Part shown: in pieces, positions 61,640 to 64,000 of the stretch | How the letters are laid out: every line of letters begins with the position of its first letter | Position numbering within the stretch: position 1 is the stretch's first letter | Assembly (NCBI GenBank): GCA_029204225.1 | Contig: CM055097.1 | Span: 248,001 to 312,000 of the forward strand | Direction of reading: 5' to 3' | DNA: 64,000 bases | From: Diphasiastrum complanatum | Taxonomy: Eukaryota; Streptophyta; Lycopodiopsida; Lycopodiales; Lycopodiaceae | Position numbers and translations under genes: made by a program | The notes under the pieces: model-generated | Seen by the model: only the letters and a program-made list of their open reading frames with translations | Told to the model about the DNA's origin: nothing | The model's database searches: none

Positions 61640-62386
61640 GAATTTGTGACGTCCTTGTCCGCATCAACGATGTTGAATTATTGACCGTATATACTATGTA
61701 TAGTTGTCACAAAAGCCATATACTTCCAAGTACAACGACTTTCCTAATTAGGTGACAAGCATTCAATGTAATTAATACACGGATGAAATCTATAAATAGA
61801 TCGTCCAAGCACAGATTAGTGGTTGCTCCGTCCATGAGACGCATTATTTGAGCCTCCCAATTACGCCGTCAATTTTTGGCTGTAATTGATGTTTGTATTG
61901 TGCTTCAGTGTAATATAGCAGTAGGTTGCTTTTATCTATGTACAACGTAGATGAATGCTTGTTGGATTGAATGCACTTCCATTGTTGTTTGATCGCGCTT
62001 GTTTACTCACTCTGATCAGAACACGGACGTCTACAATTCCTCAGTTTTTGATCAAACGATGGCTGTCTTTGACAACTGAGGAACTCGCGTTATCATGCTG
62101 CTCTTTCATTTATTTCAGAACTATATTTCATGTTGAATCTGATCTCAGTAGTACCACATACAAACCATCTCTAATCTCTTCGGTGGACTGTACTCTTGTT
62201 TCAGAGTATGAATTAATTTTTAAGATCCTGCTGGACAATTAGAACACTTAAAGCTGTGTTTACATTTAGCATAAGTTGTCTATTAGACTGTTTTTGTACC
62301 TAGCAGCCAATTAGTACGGGAGAGCTGTTCCGCAATATTGCTGATCTCTTCTCCGTTCCTGTTCTTCCATCTCCCTTGCCACATCA
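61640..62386 (+). repeat. LTR of Copia-G (left end uncertain)
   Basis: TATA-like ATCTATAAATAGATCG lies at about 61,790. The right end CCACATCA at 62,386 is followed after two bases by TTGGTATTAGAGC (62,389-62,401), a slightly altered tRNA-Met primer site. The left boundary was not identified. Confidence 0.55.
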
Positions 62387-62452
62387 GATTGGTATTAGAG
62401 CGTAGCTCAAATAAATCGGGAGATTAGGTTTGTTCTATTTGTATACTGTTAT

Positions 62453-63030
62453 CATGTCTCATATAGATAGCTCTTCATCTTCATCACTCAGTGAAGCTAG
62501 AGTCATCGACAAGTTCAATGGTTCTAACTTCTACATTTGGAAGTTAAAACCTAGAATGATGTTGATAGATAGAGATCTTTGGGATGTAATAAGGTGCAGA
62601 CCTAAAACCAGAAGATGGTGATCAAGCAAAGGCTTGGAGGATCAAAGATCAGAAGGCCCTAGCATGTATCACACTCAATCTAGTCGACTCCCAAATATCT
62701 CACGTTACCACGTGCAAAACCTCTAAAGAAGCACTGGACTTGTTATCAAGTCTCTATGAGACTCATGATCTTAGAAGGAAGTTTTTTACTCTTAGCATGC
62801 CTGATTCTAGTACCATCACTTTTCACATCAACTACTTCAAGTCCCTGTTAGATCAATTATCAGCTGTAGGATGTTCTTTCAAGATGATGACGTCATTATG
62901 ACCTTGTTTTCTTCTCTTCCAAAGTCCTATGAGCACTTTGTGGTGATGATCTCCACACAACCCGACCTCACTCTTAGAAATCCAGTATCATTACATTCGG
63001 GAGAAAGTTTTCTTAGGGCAAGTGATCATT
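62453..63030 (+). pseudogene. Copia-G gag
   Basis: MSHIDSSSSSSLSEARVIDK opens a UBN2-type gag with NFYIWKLKPRMMLIDRDLWD, an early frame break near 62,605, then KAWRIKDQKALACITLNLVD, LDLLSSLYETHDLRRKF and FSSLPKSYEHFVVM. It ends abruptly near 63,030 against an inverted piece. Confidence 0.87.
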
Positions 63031-63135
63031 CAACTTTGCTTCATTGTGCTTGAGAACTTGACAGTCCTTGATGTCGTGATTGGTTCTCTTGCAATATTTG
63101 CAGAAGAGTTTGGTCTTTGTCTTTGATGATGTCGT
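63027..63135 (-). pseudogene. Inverted gag zinc-knuckle fragment
   Basis: The + strand TTCATTGTGCTTGAG followed by ATGTCGTGATTGG and GCAGAAGAGTTTGGTCTTTG matches the minus-strand Copia-F knuckle region at 52,582-52,660. It therefore codes on the minus strand for a CX2C knuckle (LFCKYCKRTNHDIKDC-like). It directly follows + strand gag, which implies a local inversion. Confidence 0.7.
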
Positions 63136-64000
63136 CTATAACTTCATCATGACACATCCAATTGACATGAAATCAATTGCATTAGAAACTACACTTCATA
63201 TCTTGGGTGGGATTAAATATGTATGAATTGCTAAAATTATTATTTTTATTAAAAACAATATGTAATTTCTTAAGGGCATAACCTTTTTTCACATGCAATA
63301 TGCAATTGATTTTGAGAAGCCAACGTTTGTTGTTGTCCATCAATGTATATGGGACACTTTAACAAAAATATTTACATGCTTAAATTTGAGATATCAAAAG
63401 TTTTTTTTTACTACAAATGCACTCTTATGTTAATATCGGAAAAAAAAAAATCCTGAAAATCTCACGAGTTGAAGTATCAATATAATTGTTAAGATGATTA
63501 ATATTGGGAAATTTGGTTGTAGACCTTACTATTACAAAATCATATACTAGCTAAATATCAATATAAGTATTAAAATAGTTGATATTGGGGCATTTGATTC
63601 TAGACCCTACTATTACAAAATCATATACCAACCAAATATGTTTAGTCGGGCACCTATATATGTATGTATAAGCACTATTAGTATGAATTATAGAAAATCC
63701 AAATACAAGATTGCTTAGCTCTATAATAAAATGGCTTGATAATTTGCTAGTGTGTTCTTCAAACTTACAGGCCATGTGAAACAAACTCTCATGAAGAGCT
63801 AACATAGTAAAGCTTTACATATTTTGTATCTTAAATAAATATAAGTTTTGACATGTTACAAATAAGGACTTCCTTATTCATGAAATACAATCGAGGAAAG
63901 TGTCTTTTGAAATATCAAGTTCATTGAAAGTTACAAAACTCCATACATTTGATGAACTATTGTGAAATGACTTTGTTGTTGTTTTAGTTATGTGGTTTAG
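63136..64000. other. AT-rich non-coding end of window
   Basis: No gene seen. An 82 bp unit is duplicated in tandem at about 63,473-63,638, sharing ATTACAAAATCATATAC and ATATCAATATAA. Confidence 0.6.

Overview
This is repeat-dominated nuclear DNA from a land plant. Plant-type retrotransposon domains, a CACTA transposase, hAT-like miniature elements, very long GA/CT arrays, and one plant SNARE gene with GT-AG introns, one of them over 9 kb, all point that way. A large, transposon-rich genome such as a fern or gymnosperm would fit, but the species cannot be fixed from the sequence. No tRNA, rRNA or CRISPR was recognised.

The one recognisable host gene is on the + strand at 33,081-46,814. It is a complete nine-exon SYP7-type (SYP71-like) Qc-SNARE of 268 residues. 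Intron 2 is about 9.4 kb and holds a LINE fragment, two hAT-like miniature elements, a solo copia LTR and two long CT arrays.

Left of the gene (1-32,126) is nested transposons. In order: a 3'-broken copia element (Copia-A1, minus, up to 3,479); a CACTA-like remnant and a TG/GA microsatellite; an LTR-bounded copia (Copia-A2, 5,656-11,230, target duplication AGGAT) inside an older ~1 kb palindrome; a decayed CACTA element (12.2-16.4 kb, minus) broken by a foldback element; an unrecognised coiled-coil pseudogene (16.46-17.93 kb); LTR fragments; Copia-D (19.25-22.87 kb, minus); and Copia-A3 (minus), split by a 7.3 kb gypsy-type element (23,448-30,726, target duplication ATCGT) that has gag but no recognisable polymerase region.

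Right of the gene (46.8-64 kb) are a CACTA-like non-autonomous element, a GA array within an LTR remnant, inverted copia pieces (Copia-F and a reverse-transcriptase fragment), a young and nearly intact Copia-E (54,118-60,352, equal 736 bp LTRs, target duplication CTTAA, 1,154-residue pol frame), and Copia-G fragments.

No new defence, metabolic or regulatory system was found. The most informative content is the nesting history, read from exact target-site duplications, and the gag-only gypsy element with its coding minisatellite and three zinc knuckles. Element names (A1, D, E and so on) are local labels.
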